Source: Anaeramoeba flamelloides
Lineage: Eukaryota > Metamonada > Anaeramoebidae
DNA length: 64,000 bases
Assembly: GCA_027625915.1 (NCBI GenBank)
Contig: JANTQA010000047.1
Span: 4,526,001-4,590,000, forward strand
Direction: 5' to 3'
Shown here: piece by piece, positions 10,452 to 22,104 of the stretch
Layout of the letters: every line of letters starts with the position of its first letter
Position numbering within the stretch: position 1 is the stretch's first letter
Program-made: the position numbers and the translations under genes
The notes under the pieces: generated by a model
Databases searched by the model: none
The model's input: the letters and a program-made list of their open reading frames with translations, nothing else
Told to the model about the DNA's origin: nothing

Positions 10452-11400
10452 TTTAATTTTTTTTTTTTTAATCGGAAAAGGTTTTGTAAAAAAAAAAAAA
10501 AAAAAAATTGAAAAAAATGAGATATTTGTATCATTTTTTTTTTCACACTTACAAACGGTAATTATTTATGAATACTCATCGTATGTAGACCTAAATTATA
10601 CAGTCTGTAGTCGCGAAAATTTTTTTCTAAATTCATCCAAAATATTTTTTAACTTTCCAATAATAGAGTCACTTGGACAAAACAAAAAAAGCAGTTAAAA
10701 TATAAACCTGGAATTCTCATTGATGATTCATGATGTTTATTATTTTTTTATTTAAGGTTGATCTTAAAACAGAAACAATATGAATTGTTTCCTTAAAAGT
10801 ATAAACCGTTTTTGTTTAATTTTAAGTTGTTGTATAAATTAATGGTGCTAAAAATCTAAAAAAGAATGTATTTAATTTCACAAAATTAGATAATTAGAAA
10901 ATTTAATTAGAAGAAAAAGTTATATCGGTCTTAAGGGTAATTCTGGTCTTAAGCTCTGTTGTGGCCCAATTACAATATCTTTAGATTTTAGTAACACGTA
11001 TTTATTGTTTTCCCAAAGGTAATGGAGTAGCTATTATCAGAAGATATCATTAAACTTAATATACAAACTTATTAGCAAACTATAGAAAAATGAGTTACTA
11101 TTTTTAAAAGTTATTCATTTTTCACTATTATATTTTCCATAAAAAAATCAAGATCCTTTTTTGTTTGGATTTATAGGAAAAATAAAATAAAAAATACGAC
11201 AACACATTTTTATTTTTAGGAAATCTCATTTTTAATTCTATTTACTGGAAAAGAAGTGTAACAAAATTTTAATTCACCTTCCCAAAAAAGATTTTATTCA
11301 ATCATGTAAAAGTTCGATTTTTTAATTCATAAAAAGCAGTTTAAATTCTTAATTTTCCTTTTTATAATTGTAGGCGTTTAATGATTTGTTATACTATTAA
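10452..11400. other. AT-rich gap upstream of the CUE exon
   Basis: This includes the likely promoter of the minus-strand ligase gene. A partial relative of the 209-bp MITE family is visible near 11250-11295 (CAAAATTTTAATTCACCTTCC). No gene is seen. Confidence 0.4.
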
Positions 11401-11609
11401 TTGCAGAATAAAAGTGACAAAGTTTTCATTCAGCTTTCCAAGAAACACACCTCCCAAGAATTAAAAGAAATCTCACAAGTTCTCAATTCTAAAAGGGGGA
11501 TTATTAATTTAAGCTGAATTTTGAAATAAACAATTTGAAATTTCACATTGATCATTAAATAGATAATTTTTAAAAGCTGAATGAAAATTTTGTTTGATTT
11601 ATTTTACAA
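11401..11609. mobile_element. 209-bp fold-back MITE, copy 2
   Basis: The left arm has TTGCAGAATAAA and then TTTTCATTCAGCTTTCC; the right arm carries the inverse, ending TTATTTTACAA. Length and ends equal those of 592-800. Confidence 0.55.
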
Positions 11610-11689
11610 CGGATATTAATTTTGGATAGTTGGTAGGGGCAATAAAACTTGAAACTTTATTTTCATTTTAAAAATACTTTGAAAAATAA

Positions 11690-12745
11690 ATTATTTATTG
11701 AATCCTTTAAGATCTAAAAAAAATTGATTAATTTATTTTATTTTATTTTACAAATATTTATTCAATATCAATTTCTTAATATTTAAATTGTTATCTAATA
11801 TTTTTACGTCTTTTGTGAGAAAAAATAATAAACTGTATTTATTAAAATCAGTTATTTAAAATATATTTTTTGTTTCTTATAAGAATTATTAATTTGTATT
11901 CGTTTTATTTGTTTGAAAATCTTTAAAAAATTCAGAAAATATAATAAAACTAATTGATACTTTCGATCTTTAGGTTATTACTGACTACGCTGAAATGTTT
12001 AATACAGTCATATTAATTATTGGTTAAATAATAAAATTAAACAAGTATTCCTCTAGATTATAAGTTGAATTTTCCAGGTTTTAAAAAATTATTTTGAGGG
12101 AATTTTTAATATTTTGATTTGGTTGTTTTTTTGATATTACTTTTTTATCTCCATAAGGAAAAAAAATGATTTGAGCTGTTCTTTGAATCAATAAATTATT
12201 TTTTTCAAGTTAAAAATAATTATTGTAATGTTTTTGAAATTAAGTATATTTTTTATATTGTGTTATTTTATAAACGTAGTGGTTTTTATTTAAGGGTGTG
12301 TATTTTTGTACACTTCCTTCAAAGGCAATAAGATTTCTTTCTTCAACAATTATAAAAATTTTTTTGAAATATTTTAAAATTACTGTTATTTGAATTCTAA
12401 ATGGGTCAAAATTTTCACTTCATTTTCCAGATTTTTCTTTAATAAAAAGAGTTTTCTCAGAAGTCGATTGGGATTCGGGATCTATTTGAAAAAGGAAATT
12501 GAAAATTCAGTAAAAATTTTTTCCCATTTGGAATTCAAATACCAGTATGTTGATTTTTGAACTGTGACAAAAATAGAAAAAAAAGATCAAACTTTTAAAA
12601 CAATAACTTATTTGGGAAAATAACCTAAATCACAAGTTTGTCGTTTTGGAACACAGATTTTGATTTCCAATTTGTGGTAAAATTTTTTTGCTTTTGCCAA
12701 TTAATTTACTTGAAGATTTTTTATTCTTTCTAATTCTTTCCGAAA
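11690..12745 (+). repeat. Left arm of a long inverted repeat around the C2 gene
   Basis: This ~1-kb segment matches the reverse complement of 14640-15600 in order. Paired blocks include GAATCCTTTAAGATC with AAATCCTTCAAGTTT, AAATTAAGTATATTTTTTAT, GGCAATAAGATTTCTTTCTT, and TGTGGTAAAATT followed by AATTTACTTGAA. A third, partial copy lies at about 47600-49175. The arm holds one extra element, the MITE at 12383-12545, that the other arm lacks at that place. Confidence 0.65.
12383..12545. mobile_element. TACTGGTATTTGAA-type MITE, 163 bp
   Basis: Left CTGTTATTTGAATTCTAAAT and right ATTCAAATACCAG are inverted, with TA on both sides. Inside the arms are TTTTCACTTCATTTTCC and its inverse. Related copies: 14389-14633, 33798-34071, 39501-39725 and about 54977-55146. 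Confidence 0.6.
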
Positions 12746-13182
12746 GAAGAATTTTCATAAATTGATTCAAAACAAAATACAACCACTTAAAACCAAACAC
12801 GTATATTATAAGACTTTAAAAAAGTATCTTTCTTGAGAAAACTGGTAAAGAAAATATAATTAATCAAAATAGAACTAAAAGGAAAACCTAAATTCAAGAA
12901 CAAGCAAACTTCAATTCAATTCAAGTTTTTTTTTTTTTGATTTAGAAATGATAGATGATTTATTTAATAAATAACAATCCAATTTTTTTTTAGGTTTCAC
13001 ACAAATGAGTAAAATAATCATGAAAGTTTGTGTATATGTTAAGAACAGGCAAGAAAATCAATTGGTTGAATTGAATTATATTTTCTCTATTTCCTATTTA
13101 ATGAAAATTGAATTAAAAAATAAATTAAATGTAAATTATTTTTTCCTGTTTTAAAAAATCAATTAAATTCATTTTTTGAAAA

Positions 13183-14403
13183 ATGTCAGATTTAGACAAG
13201 AGTGATAATAAAAAAATTGAGCTTGAGAAGAGCTCAAGTGAAAGCGAAAACGATAAGGATGAAAAAGAAAAGTTAGATCAAGAAGATTCTGATACAACAT
13301 CTGATGAAGACGAAGATGTAAAGCCACAAACAGTTGTTGTGAAAGAGCCTTTGCTTAAAAAAAACAAGGAAGAAAAGCTTCCAAAAGGGCCAAAGTATAA
13401 ATTGCTGATTAGAAATATTCTTGTAAGAGATCAACAATTCAAAAAAAAGCAACACCATTTTCTTTTTAGATATTTTTTCAAACAAACAAAGCGTTTTCTG
13501 ATCCTTTTCTTTTTTTTTCAAATTTTTCTCATAAACAACACCCAAAATAAATAAAATAAAAAAAAAAAATTAATAAAAATCCAAACAACCAATACCAAAC
13601 CGAAAAAAGCTTCGTGAAACCACCTTGTCACAGCCAAAGGTCCGCTTCACCTTTTGTGGCAATCGAAAAGTCATTGATGAGCGACATAAAGGTGGAGAAA
13701 AAAAAAAGATAGGCAAAAGAGGAACTGTATTTACAACACGCAAAGCCACAGTCGAAACGGGTGGCAACAACGCAGGGAGCTTTGCGAAAACGTTTGTCAA
13801 ATATAAACGCTTTCAGAGCTACGAAGAAATTAAAGAGCAATTTCTGAAAGTTGAGTTACTGGAGGCAGGGTGTTGCTGTCGATCAACTTCAAAGGGGTTT
13901 GTGAAAATCAACTTGGAAGAGCTTGCCAATAGTTCAATTCAAAGAGAGGTGCAGTGCGAGGAACACAAAAAGGGCAGCCACAAGATCGTAGGCAAAGTGT
14001 ATTTCCATTGTTATTTCCAAGAAATTTTCGACTTTAAGCTCCATTTCTATGATTTCGTTGGCAAGAATCTGTATCATAAAGAAAATAAGCTTCCAGATCC
14101 TTATTTGCATTTAAAAATCGAGCCCAAGTTTCTCAACCTTGTAAAACTTTCTAAAAATTATACAAAGCGTGGTTGTGAATCTTCTCATGAATTAAACACA
14201 AACAACCCTAGGTGGGAAGAAATTGGCCAAATTACCTACAGGGGGATTCTTTCAGAACTCGAAAATGAAGATCTTATTGTATGATTTCCTTTTCCTTTTC
14301 CTTTTCCCTTTCCCTTTCCATTTCTTTTTCTATTTCTATTTTTGTTTTTATTTTTATTTTTTTATCTTCTTTTGTGAAGGACTCTTTACTGGTATTTGAA
14401 TAA
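13183..14403 (+). CDS. Tandem C2-domain protein, 3' end truncated by a MITE
   Basis: Exon 1 is 13183-13422: an acidic Ser/Asp/Glu-rich leader, then YKLLIRNIL. Exon 2 is 13610-14278; an acceptor after TTGTCACAG, which also keeps frame, is possible. The protein carries a first C2-like unit (VRFTFCGNRKV ... FLKVELLEAG ... KIVGKVYFHCYF) and the front half of a second (LHFYDFVGKNLY ... LPDPYLHLKI ... LNTNNPRWEE). C2 domains bind membranes, often through Ca2+, or other proteins. Unspliced, it stops at TGA 14282-14284. A GTATGA donor at 14279 and a pyrimidine-rich intron to 14379 would instead add DSLLVFE and a TAA at 14401. Those last codons lie in the terminal repeat of the MITE starting at 14389, so the last strands of the second C2 are missing. 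The gene sits between long inverted repeats. About 304-310 residues; exact family not recognised. Confidence 0.65.
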
Positions 14404-14633
14404 TAAGTGGGAAAAAAATTTCACTTCGTTTTCTTCCTATTCTTTTTAAACCAAAAACTTATTAAGAAATTGTAATTTGTGATCTCAGTTTATTTGTTTG
14501 GTTCTTTTTTATTCGATTTATAAATTGATATATATCTAATGATGAACTAAGAATCCTCAATGAAACCAAGATTTGAGTATTGAAAATAAGATAATCATCT
14601 GAAATTTTATCCCATTTGAATTTCAAATACCAG
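14389..14633. mobile_element. TACTGGTATTTGAA-type MITE, 245 bp
   Basis: Left CTGGTATTTGAA and right TTCAAATACCAG are exact inverses and TA flanks both. Sub-terminal blocks GGGAAAAAAATTTCACTTCG and GAAATTTTATCCCATTTGAA also pair. It lies at the 3' end of the C2 gene and supplies its possible last four codons and stop. Confidence 0.75.
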
Positions 14634-14639
14634 TATATT

Positions 14640-15600
14640 ATTTTTTTTTTCCTATTTTACAAATTGTACACAAAACTTTAAGCAAATAGTAATGATAAAC
14701 AAAGTATTCAAGTAAATTAAATAACAAATTCAAAATAATTTTACCACATCTTAAAATTGAAAAACCATGTAAAATTCCTGATTACTACAAAACCAAACTT
14801 ACTTTTAAAGCTATTTTCAAAAATGAATTATTGCTTTTAAAAGTTTGATTCCTTTTTTCCCATTTTTCCAAAAGTTTAAAATCCATCATATTTTTGAATT
14901 ATTTCAAAAAAAATTATTTTCTTTGAAGAAGAAAGAAATCTTATTGCCTTTTAAGGGAGTAACAAAAATACACTTTGAAAATAAAGCCATTAATTTTTGG
15001 AAAAACCCAGTATAAAAAATATACTTAATTTCAAAAAAATTACAATAATTATTTTGAACTTGAAAAAAATATATTTTTTTGATTCAAAGAACAGTTGAAA
15101 TCAATTTTTTTATTTTTTTTTTACTAAAAAAAAATACGAGAAAAACAACAAAACCATTAAATTAAAAATTTTATTTCTCACAAAATAATTTTTTAAAAAC
15201 CAGTAAAATTCAACTTAAAATCTAAAGAAATACTTGTTTAATTTTATTATTTTAAATCAACAATTAATAAACTAATTTTAATTTTTTTAGTATAAAATTA
15301 ATCAACACAAAGATTAAAAGTATCAAAAAATTTTATAATTATTTCTCAATTTTTTATAGATTTTGCAACAAATAAAAAGAATACAAAAAAATAAATATAA
15401 TAAAAAAAAATTCAGAAATATTATCAAATAACTTAGTTTAATAATAATAGTTCCTTATTTTTTCTCCAAATAATTGTAAAAAGAATATTTCTTCAATCTG
15501 TTAAATTTCAAGAAATTTCAAAAATTATTGGAAAATAAAATAAATGATCAATTTTTCCTAAACTTGAAGGATTTAATATTTGATTTATTTTTCTTGTAAT
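14640..15600 (-). repeat. Right arm of the inverted repeat around the C2 gene
   Basis: The reverse complement aligns in order with 11690-12745 (see that entry). Pairing continues through AAATATACTTAATTTCAAAA and AAGAAATCTTATTGCC. Identity is interrupted by small indels, so the duplication is old. No ORF. Confidence 0.65.
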
Positions 15601-16940
15601 TTTAAAATAAGATTAAATACAAAATGTTATTTGTCCATACAGACTCTCAGAAATTACTAAAAGTCAGATTTCATAACAATAAGTATATTTTTTGCAAATT
15701 TTTCTTTTTCTTTTTCAAAACCCAATAAAAAGGATCAGATTCTTTTTACTGAAAATTAATAGTAAACAAGGAATTTTTTTAAAAATGATAATTCATTTCT
15801 ATAAAGTTGATAAATGATTTTGTTTATTAATTTTAATTTTATTCTTGTGTAAAAAAGTGCTCTATTTCCTTTGGAAAAAAAAAAAAAATAAATAAAAGAT
15901 ACTAATCCCTTAACGAAAAAGAAATTATTAATAAGTCCAATTCAACCAACATTTCTACCACTTTAGAAAAAGTTAAAAATAAAACCTATTAAATTTATAA
16001 AAATTTGCAAATTTTTTTATTTTTGATTTTATAATATATAAAAATACCATCAATTTCCAATTAATAATAGAAAAATTTTCATTTCAATTTCTCAAAATCA
16101 TGTTTTACCATAATCAACATAAATAATAAAAAGATCTTGATAAAAAATTTAAAAACGAAAATTGTCAAATTTCCTTGACTCTTCCTTATTGAACTTTTAA
16201 GCCTTAATTAAAAAAATTTATTAGATTTAACAGTATGGTAAATCTAATAAATATTTTTAAGGTATATGCTTTTTCTCATAAACAATTATTATTAACAAAA
16301 TAAATACAAGGGGAAATTTCAGATTTTAGTTTTATGATAATATTTAAATTCATGATTGATTTTAACATTAAAAATTTTGATATTTTTTCCAAATTTTTTC
16401 ACAGATTTAATATCAATTTCAAATAAAATCAATACATAATTTTTTTTAAATTAACCTTATTTTTGGATTTTTATCAATTTTGATAAATTTGTTTATTTAA
16501 TTATTATTTTATTTTAAATTATCTATTCTGATAAAAAAAAGAAATAAAAAACTACCAATTAAATAAAATGTATTTTTGTATAACTGTTTTAATAAATGTT
16601 TACATATCAAAATTTTAAAAATTAAAATTAAAAATTAATTTATTTTACAGAAGAAATAAAAAAATCTAATAAATCAAATTTCAATTTGTTAAAAGTTACA
16701 AAACAAAAATTCATTAAATCAATAAAAGGAAAATTAAATAAGTTTAAAATGTTTCAAATACCTGTGTTTATTCACTATTTAAATAATAAGTTAAGAATTT
16801 AGCCACTTCAAAATTCACTCTTTAACATATTAAGTGTTTTTCTATGAATACTAAACCCCTATCAAAAAATCCAATTTTTTGGCATTGTTCCATCAAACTT
16901 TATAAAAAAATAACAACATAACAAATATAATCAAACAAAA
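15601..16940. other. AT-rich gap with one near-perfect hairpin
   Basis: A palindrome is centred near 16230: TTTATTAGATTTA pairs with TAAATCTAATAAA across a short loop, with further A/T pairing outside. The rest is AT-rich with no gene. Unseen 5' exons of the CEP76-like gene could lie at the right end. Confidence 0.45.
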
Positions 16941-17036
16941 TAGTGCCATGTTTATAATCATTCATTATTAAAAAAAGACCCCAAATTATGTGAAGGATTG
17001 ATTGAATTAAGAGGATTTTTAGATTATGGTATTATT

Positions 17037-19199
17037 ATGGGAGCATTAGCCAATATTCAAGAAAGCAAAGTAAAAAACGAAAGCACCGGTTCAAAAGAAA
17101 TTGTCAGGAAATACACTGCAGGGGGATTAATTGAAGGTATAGTTGAATGTGTTGATTTACCACTTCATCGCCAATATGGTGACATTATTTTATTAAAGCC
17201 GGGAAGGAATTATTTGGCAGTAAGAGTACTAAGATGCCAAAATTTAAGGAGTACCGATCCAAATAGCTTTTCTGATCCATTTGTTATTGTGGAATTTGGT
17301 GGATTAAAACAAAGAACCCGTGTGATTAAAAGATGCTTAGATCCTGTATTTGAAGAGACACTCTATTTTACTTTAAGGATCCCTGTTCTTACCGAAGTCG
17401 AAGTGGGTAAATTAGGGAATGTTCAAATTTATGTTTTTGATGAAGATCAGGCGGGTGATGACTTTTTGGGATCCTGCGAGGTGCCACTGAAAGATATTGT
17501 GAAATCACCGGCGATGGATGCAGGCCAAGGGAAAAATAAAATAAAATCGAGACTACTATCAACATCTTTAAATTTAGATTTCAATGCAGAAGAAACCGAT
17601 CAATCGATAGATGTTCAATTTTGGTTTCATCCAGATTTACCCGAGGATTTTACTTTCAAAGATTTACAAATTAAGCAAAAGAAAACCAAATTAAAAAAAG
17701 TCTACCAAAAAAGACTTGAGACATGGAAAAAGGGCATCCCTGAATCACATTTACAAGAAGGTAATTTTGATATAATTGGCGCCGATGAAAGCTATTGTGA
17801 GCATCTTATTTCAGAGTATATTAGTCCAATAACTTTGCCTAAGGAATTAAGAAACATTAATACCATTTTAAGGACAATTAAATGCTTTACCTTTGAAAAT
17901 GACGAAGCCACATTTGGCGGCAGACAAGATGTATGGTGCTCTCCCAATTTCTTCTTATCTTTAATGAAGGGCAGCACAGAGGAACACGCCGCTCTTGGCG
18001 TTTCACTGTTTTTAGGTTTGGAATTGGATGCCTATCTTTGCCTTGGTAAAACGAAAAATGGCGTTGATCACTATTGGATAATGGTTCGAGAAAAATCAGG
18101 TGATATAACTTTTTATGAAACAATTCTATCAAAGGCTTATCAATTAGAAAATAAATGGAAAGGAACCAGTGTCGATGAAGAAAATCAAGATGAAAAAACA
18201 CAAAAGAAGAAAACTCAAAGCAATGATAAAAAAGAAAAAGAAAAAAAAAAAGAAAAAGAAAAAGAAAAAAAAAAAGATGATAGTGGTTCGAGTGGTTCTA
18301 GTGGTGATGACGAATTGGAAAAATCGAAAAAAATTAAATTGGAAGAAGAATCAGAAGAATCAGACAATGAGAAAGGAAACAAGATCAATCAAAATGTCAA
18401 AAAAAATAAAAAAATACCTTACATGACAATAGAAACCATTGCAAACCAGCACAATATCTGGGCGAATATTCAAGAAACATTAGATCCTTCAGAAATTTGT
18501 TATGACTTGGAGAACAAAAAATTATGGAACCCATACGCTGATAAAGAAGAAGGGTTTAAGAAAACAATTAAACCATTTTATGATCAAATTCGTCTTCGGC
18601 CAAGAATTCCTTTAAGAAGAGCAGAAAATTTTGCACTCCAAATCACGAAGGAAGTTATTGGCGGCTTTACCAATTTTAGGCACGGTAATCATCAAAAGAC
18701 AGTGTTTCTGAAAAAATTTGAAAAGGTAATAGCCGAAGGTTTATCTTATCTCGAAAAAATTGAATCCAATGAATACATAGAAAAGGACAAACTTGCCTTT
18801 TTAAAAAATAAAGGTAAACTCACAGAACTTGCCCCCCCTGGTTACACTTTTGAAGGCATACCTTTAAATTTCACTTATACAGATAAAGTAAGAATTAGAA
18901 AGCACATTATGGAAAAATACGATTTCCATTTAGACAAAGACATAAATACAATTTTTGCCTGCGGTTCATACGTTCATCCCTATTATGGTGGCGTTAATTC
19001 TGTGTGGGTAATGATTTGTGTAATGAGGGTGAAACCCCAACAAGAAGAAGAAGAAGAAGGAGAAGAAAAGGGAACGAAAAATGGAAAAGAAACAAAGAAG
19101 AAGAAAGAAAAGAAAGACAGTGATCTCAATTCAAATGATGAACTTGAACTCGATGAAATAAAAAAGGATGATGACAATGAAGATTCTGATTCTGATTAA
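17037..19199 (+). CDS. CEP76: CEP76-like C2 / transglutaminase-fold centriolar protein
   Basis: A 720-residue protein from the first in-frame ATG. The frame is open back to 16944, so an upstream exon may add N-terminal sequence. A C2 domain spans about 59-155 (DPNSFSDPF, FDEDQAGDD keep Ca2+-type acidic residues). A transglutaminase-like region follows at about 257-372 (RQDVWCSPNFF, MKGSTEEHA, DAYLCLG, DHYWIM). After a Lys-Glu insert (about 382-452) comes the C-terminal part typical of human CEP76: IWANIQE, LENKKLWNP, APPGYTFEGIPLNFTY and NSVWVMICVMRVK. CEP76 is known to restrain centriole reduplication. The position of the usual catalytic Cys (DCEDHA in human CEP76) reads STEEHA here, so enzyme activity is unlikely. 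CC2D2A and CC2D2B share the fold but match less well at the C terminus. A TAA ends it after an acidic tail. Confidence 0.8.
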   Translation: MGALANIQESKVKNESTGSKEIVRKYTAGGLIEGIVECVDLPLHRQYGDIILLKPGRNYLAVRVLRCQNLRSTDPNSFSDPFVIVEFGGLKQRTRVIKRCLDPVFEETLYFTLRIPVLTEVEVGKLGNVQIYVFDEDQAGDDFLGSCEVPLKDIVKSPAMDAGQGKNKIKSRLLSTSLNLDFNAEETDQSIDVQFWFHPDLPEDFTFKDLQIKQKKTKLKKVYQKRLETWKKGIPESHLQEGNFDIIGADESYCEHLISEYISPITLPKELRNINTILRTIKCFTFENDEATFGGRQDVWCSPNFFLSLMKGSTEEHAALGVSLFLGLELDAYLCLGKTKNGVDHYWIMVREKSGDITFYETILSKAYQLENKWKGTSVDEENQDEKTQKKKTQSNDKKEKEKKKEKEKEKKKDDSGSSGSSGDDELEKSKKIKLEEESEESDNEKGNKINQNVKKNKKIPYMTIETIANQHNIWANIQETLDPSEICYDLENKKLWNPYADKEEGFKKTIKPFYDQIRLRPRIPLRRAENFALQITKEVIGGFTNFRHGNHQKTVFLKKFEKVIAEGLSYLEKIESNEYIEKDKLAFLKNKGKLTELAPPGYTFEGIPLNFTYTDKVRIRKHIMEKYDFHLDKDINTIFACGSYVHPYYGGVNSVWVMICVMRVKPQQEEEEEGEEKGTKNGKETKKKKEKKDSDLNSNDELELDEIKKDDDNEDSDSD

Positions 19200-19542
19200 A
19201 ATTGTGGATTTTATTATTGATTTTATTTTTCTTTTTCATTATTTTATTTATTTTATGAATTTTTTTTTTTTTTTCATTTTTTTTTTATTTTTGATTTTGT
19301 CAAAAATACTTTTATTTATTTATTTATTTTTACATTTTTCTTATTTAAATATTAATAACTTTTTTTTTAACTATCTTTTATTAAAAGTACTTAAAAATAA
19401 AAAACACAATATTTTAACTATTAATAAATATTTTAATTATTATTTTTTTATTTTTGAATGGAGAAAATTAATTTCTTTTTGAGATGGTAGCTTTTCCATA
19501 ATTTTAAAAGTATTTAGCATAATCATTGATCTTTCTCTAATT
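19200..19542. other. 3' flank of the CEP76-like gene
   Basis: T-rich sequence of long T runs and TTTATT repeats, probably the 3' UTR and terminator area. No gene is seen. Confidence 0.4.
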
Positions 19543-19912
19543 CTTTAGAATTCTGGAAAAGTGCTGTTAGGTTTTCTTGAGTTTTCTGTTTATTTGTGAA
19601 GTGTTCTAGGTTTTTTTGAGGTTGTCTATTTATTTGGATAATCAATAGATTTTCGTTAGGTTTTTTTTACTTTTTGAAATAAATAGAAAATTTTAATAAA
19701 TTTTCGGCTTATTTCGAAAATTAAAAAAAACCTAACGAAAATCTATTGATTATCCAAATAAATAGACAACCTCAAAAAAAAACTAACGAAAATCAATTGA
19801 TATTCTAAATATAAATAGAAAACCTCAAAAAAACCCCGAACACTTCAAAAATAAAATAGAAAACCCCAAAAAAACCTCGATTTTATAAAAAAAACAGAAA
19901 ACTCAAGAAAAG
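19543..19912. repeat. Large near-perfect hairpin repeat
   Basis: The segment 19628-19771 is a stem of about 47 perfectly paired bases (left end TGTCTATTTATTTGGATAAT) around a loop of roughly 50. Weaker pairing extends outward to both limits through repeated units of the type GTTTTCTATTTATTT and AAAACCTCAAAAAA. Partial relatives lie at 60-180, 26560-26860, 56325-56480 and 62310-62402. It has no ORF. Confidence 0.75.
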
Positions 19913-20905
19913 TACCGGTGATTTTATTTAATGTTAGAAATTAAAAGAAAATTTTCTTAAAATTTCGGTTTATTCTCAATAGTTGAAAAAAAAAAACCTA
20001 GGTACTTGAATGCACTTCTATAATTTCTAAATTAGTGTTTTGGGATGTTAATATAGTGTTTTCATTTTCTTTATAATTTACCAACAACACAATAAATAAC
20101 AAGTTTTGATAGTGAATAATATTATAGATATTTTTCTTTTATTTTTGAGTTTTTTATTATTTAGATTTATTTAGATTATTCATTTTTTTCATAAGATGGA
20201 CAATTCTATAAACTATTATAGATGAATTCCATTATTTCAAAATTAGAGTAGTTTTTAAATAGATTGATACCATTTTTTTATTTTACTCACAAAAACGAGG
20301 AGATAAAAAATATTTAGGTAATTTTTCTAGTTTATTAGTTTTTAATTAGGAAGGAGAATTCTTCTATTTTAAATAATATTTTCCTACTTTTTATTTATTT
20401 TTAATAAATTGAAAAAAAATTTCTAAAAAAAATCTCTTTATTTTACAAATCAATAAAAAAAATCGAATATCTTTTTATTATAATGGAATATAGGTAAAGT
20501 AATTGATTTAAATACATTCTTCTGGATTACAATAAAGCTCACAACACCTAAAACTAAATGTTTGTTAAGTTTATCAATATTATATTACACATTTTTGAAA
20601 TATTCTTGCCCCCCTGATAATAATAACATGTTATTTAATTTTCTCCAAAGTGTTTTATATTTTAATTTAATACGATATATTTTCTATTATCCAATTCATA
20701 TTGTCATTTTTTGTTTTATTTATGTTCATAATTGAGAACTTTTATTTTTTTTTAAGTTTCTATTATCTTAGATTAATTGGGATTCTTTCTTGATTGATTT
20801 TAATTCATCTTTCAAATTTTTTCTTGGACAATGAGGAGTAATTTATCAAAAAATTGTAACTTTTATAATTTTTGATACAAATATCTACACAAGTAAAATA
20901 TATTA
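19913..20905. other. AT-rich gap, no gene seen
   Basis: Only A/T-rich sequence with no open frame beyond chance. No repeat boundary was recognised. Confidence 0.4.
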
Positions 20906-21104
20906 CCACCAGTTCCACTTTTAAGACACAAACTTTCAACGAAATTTAAGGTACAAAAAATTCTCAAATTAAGGCACAAAATTTGTAATTTTTATATTTT
21001 TACAATTTATTTTTATTAGAATCTGAATTTTGTGCCTTAATTTGAGATTTTTTTCGTGTAGTAAATTTCGTTGAAAGTTTGTGCCTTAAAATTGGAACTG
21101 ACTG
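20906..21104. mobile_element. CAGTCAGTTCC-type Tc1-like MITE, copy 1
   Basis: The arms pair over most of the element: AGTTCCACTTTTAAGACACA and AACTTTCAACGAAATTTAAG at the left, with TTTCGTTGAAAGTTTGTGCC and GGAACTGACTG at the right. TA borders both ends, and the terminal CAGT motif is the known Tc1-group pattern (intact only at the right end here). Copies: 30471-30664 and 55184-55381. Confidence 0.75.
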
Positions 21105-22104
21105 TATATTGAAATTAGAAATAAATAATACATAGAACAATTATATATATTTATCAGTATATATTGGTTTACACAATTACAATTTGATTTCCATATGTAT
21201 TTTTATTATTTTTATTATAGATTTTTTTATTTTTTTTCAAAATTTACTATTATTTTTTTGAATTTTGTAACAATATTTATTCTTTTCAAACCAAATTCCT
21301 CAATATTTTACTTCCTATTAACTTTTTTAATTGTAAAGTTTTACTCAAGTTTGAATTCATTTCAAATTCTTGAATAATTCTATTACCTCAACTTATTTTT
21401 TATTGATTTTCATAATTTTACATTTGGTCATTACAATTAAATCAACAATAACATGCTCAACAAAAATTTCACATTTATTTATATTTCAATTAAAGAACAA
21501 CCAATATAACAAAACAACAAACTATAAAGAAGGTTTTCTTATTTTTGATGTATTACTACAACCTTTTTATTATATTTTTAGCCCTTATTATTGTTTCTTT
21601 CATTTTTTAGAAGATCAATTTCCTCTTTTATTGATCTATATTAAGGTTTGTTATAATACCTAATTAATAAATTTAATACCCATAAGTTAAAATGAATTTT
21701 ATAATCTATAATAGATCATATTAAACCAAAAATTCTTAAATTTGTTATCAGGATGTAAAATATATAGAAAATCAATTTATAAGTGTTTTGAATACTTTTC
21801 TAAAGCGAATACCTAAAAATTCAAAAAATGCAAGAAAAAAATAAAAAAACCTGGAAATGAAAATCAGAATGTTCTACTAGCTGACATAATTTAGTATAAA
21901 AATTTTCAACCAACAGACAAGTTTCTAGAAACATTCTTCCGTTTCTGATTTTATCTTTTTATTCTATGTTGTCAACAAAAAATAAATAAAAAAAATATTA
22001 GATTTTTTTATAAAATATTACAATTAATAGTTATCATTTTAGGAATTGTTTTTTTTTATTACTTTTCTTGATCTAAAAACATAAACTAAAATAATAAATC
22101 AAAT
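21105..22104. other. AT-rich gap
   Basis: Two open frames (21195-21377, 21370-21663) are phenylalanine- and tyrosine-rich translations of AT-rich DNA without a recognisable motif. No gene is supported. Confidence 0.4.

Noticed and set aside
21195-21663. Two adjacent plus-strand frames rich in Phe and Tyr
   Set aside because: Composition equals that of the flanking AT-rich DNA. There is no start context or family resemblance.
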